A stretch of DNA of 64,000 bases from Clostridiaceae bacterium (GTDB taxonomy: Bacteria > Bacillota > Clostridia > Peptostreptococcales > Natronincolaceae): the NCBI GenBank assembly GCA_018432235.1, contig JAHDLO010000015.1:1-64000 (forward strand), written 5' to 3'. Positions 63,749 to 64,000 of this stretch are shown here, in pieces. Each line of letters begins with the position of its first letter. Position 1 is the first letter of the stretch. Under the pieces are notes generated by a model. That model was not told the DNA's origin. It was given only the letters and a program-made list of their open reading frames with translations, and ran no database searches. The translations under genes and the position numbers were made by a program.

Positions 63749-64000
63749 ATGATTACTAAAATTTTGAAAAGAGATGGAAGAGAGGTTCCTTTTAATATCG
63801 AAAAAATTGCAAATGCGATATTTAAAGCCTCAAAATCCGTAGGAATAGAGGACTACGAGGCTGCCTTTAATATTGCAGCAGAGGCAGTGGCATACATAGA
63901 AAAGGAAATTAAAAACACCAATCCATCCGTAGAGCAAATACAGGATATTGTAGAGAAGGTCTTGATTAACAATGGCAAGGCAGAGATTGCTAAGGCCTAT
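63749..64000 (+). CDS. nrdD: Anaerobic ribonucleoside-triphosphate reductase, 5' part
   Basis: 84 codons from ATG 63749 behind AAGGAGG, running off the window. ITKILKRDGREVPFNIEKIANAIFKASKSVG is the start of the ATP-cone regulatory domain found at the N-terminus of NrdD; VEQIQDIVEKVLINNG continues it. The glycyl-radical enzyme makes dNTPs from NTPs without oxygen. The catalytic part and the activase NrdG would lie downstream. The ATP-cone is shared with class I/II reductases, but the length and wording fit NrdD best. Confidence 0.82.
   Translation, partial: MITKILKRDGREVPFNIEKIANAIFKASKSVGIEDYEAAFNIAAEAVAYIEKEIKNTNPSVEQIQDIVEKVLINNGKAEIAKAY

Overview
The window is chromosomal DNA from a low-GC, spore-former-type Firmicute, most likely a Clostridia member. 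The evidence is A/T-rich genes with strong GGAGG ribosome sites and frequent TTG/GTG starts, S-layer-homology (SLH) surface proteins, a sigma-54-controlled fermentative CoA pathway and an anaerobic ribonucleotide reductase. I cannot name the genus from sequence alone. No rRNA, tRNA, CRISPR array or phage module was seen.

Region 1 (1-14.5 kb) is the most unusual part. About seventeen small genes, all on the + strand and mostly one or two per unit, are separated by thirteen recognisable copies of a GC-richer, foldable repeat of about 152-156 bp (three copies are 173-179 bp). Each complete repeat opens with a variant of nnnTATAAC or nnnGAGAAC and closes with a variant of GTTATAnnn or GTTCTCnnn. 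The sequence just after one repeat, at the head of a gene unit, is complementary to the first bases of the NEXT repeat, at the tail of the same unit. This is usually better than the match between the two ends of one repeat. It is the signature left by circular gene cassettes carrying attC-type sites, so I read the region as an integron-like cassette array. No integrase or attI is visible, and the array runs off the left edge. Cargo includes a broken hexapeptide transferase, Nudix, three GNAT acetyltransferases, a DUF6273 protein, a metallopeptidase, a FlaR-like kinase, YCII, a SEDS-like membrane protein, DUF1835, a lipoprotein, two methyltransferases (one truncated) and PhzF. An adenosine-deaminase-like gene and a QueG-like Fe-S protein follow.

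Region 2 (16.5-26.4 kb) is a strikingly GC-richer island. It holds one 2993-residue SLH-anchored surface protein on the - strand and a divergent TetR regulator.

Region 3 (26.7-39 kb) has a membrane diguanylate cyclase, then a sigma-54 activator (PAS-AAA-Fis) and its apparent regulon. Operon one is a beta-keto acid cleavage enzyme, CoA-transferase A and B, and thiolase. Operon two is a 3-hydroxyacyl-CoA-dehydrogenase-family enzyme, a GntP permease and 3-hydroxybutyryl-CoA dehydrogenase. Each operon has its own -24/-12 promoter and a matching upstream inverted repeat. An IS1182-type element with an 11-bp target duplication sits between them. Together they suggest uptake, oxidation and thiolytic cleavage of a 3-hydroxy acid, feeding acetoacetate and acetyl-CoA metabolism.

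Region 4 (39.4-48.7 kb) carries an AviRb-like/AviRa-like rRNA methyltransferase pair and an APH-type kinase, which may be a resistance cluster. It continues with a C45-type Ntn hydrolase, a beta-lactamase-fold hydrolase, a GNAT protein, a CBS-GGDEF protein coupled to a radical SAM protein, and a YkuK-like protein.

Region 5 (48.8-64 kb) has a TetR-controlled FtsX/ABC exporter preceded by an MFS remnant and flanked by duplicated terminator hairpins. Next come a 1839-residue secreted PHP-domain protein with a partner SLH protein, a YibE/F membrane protein coupled to a nucleoside phosphorylase, a DUF985 cupin, and the 5' end of nrdD.
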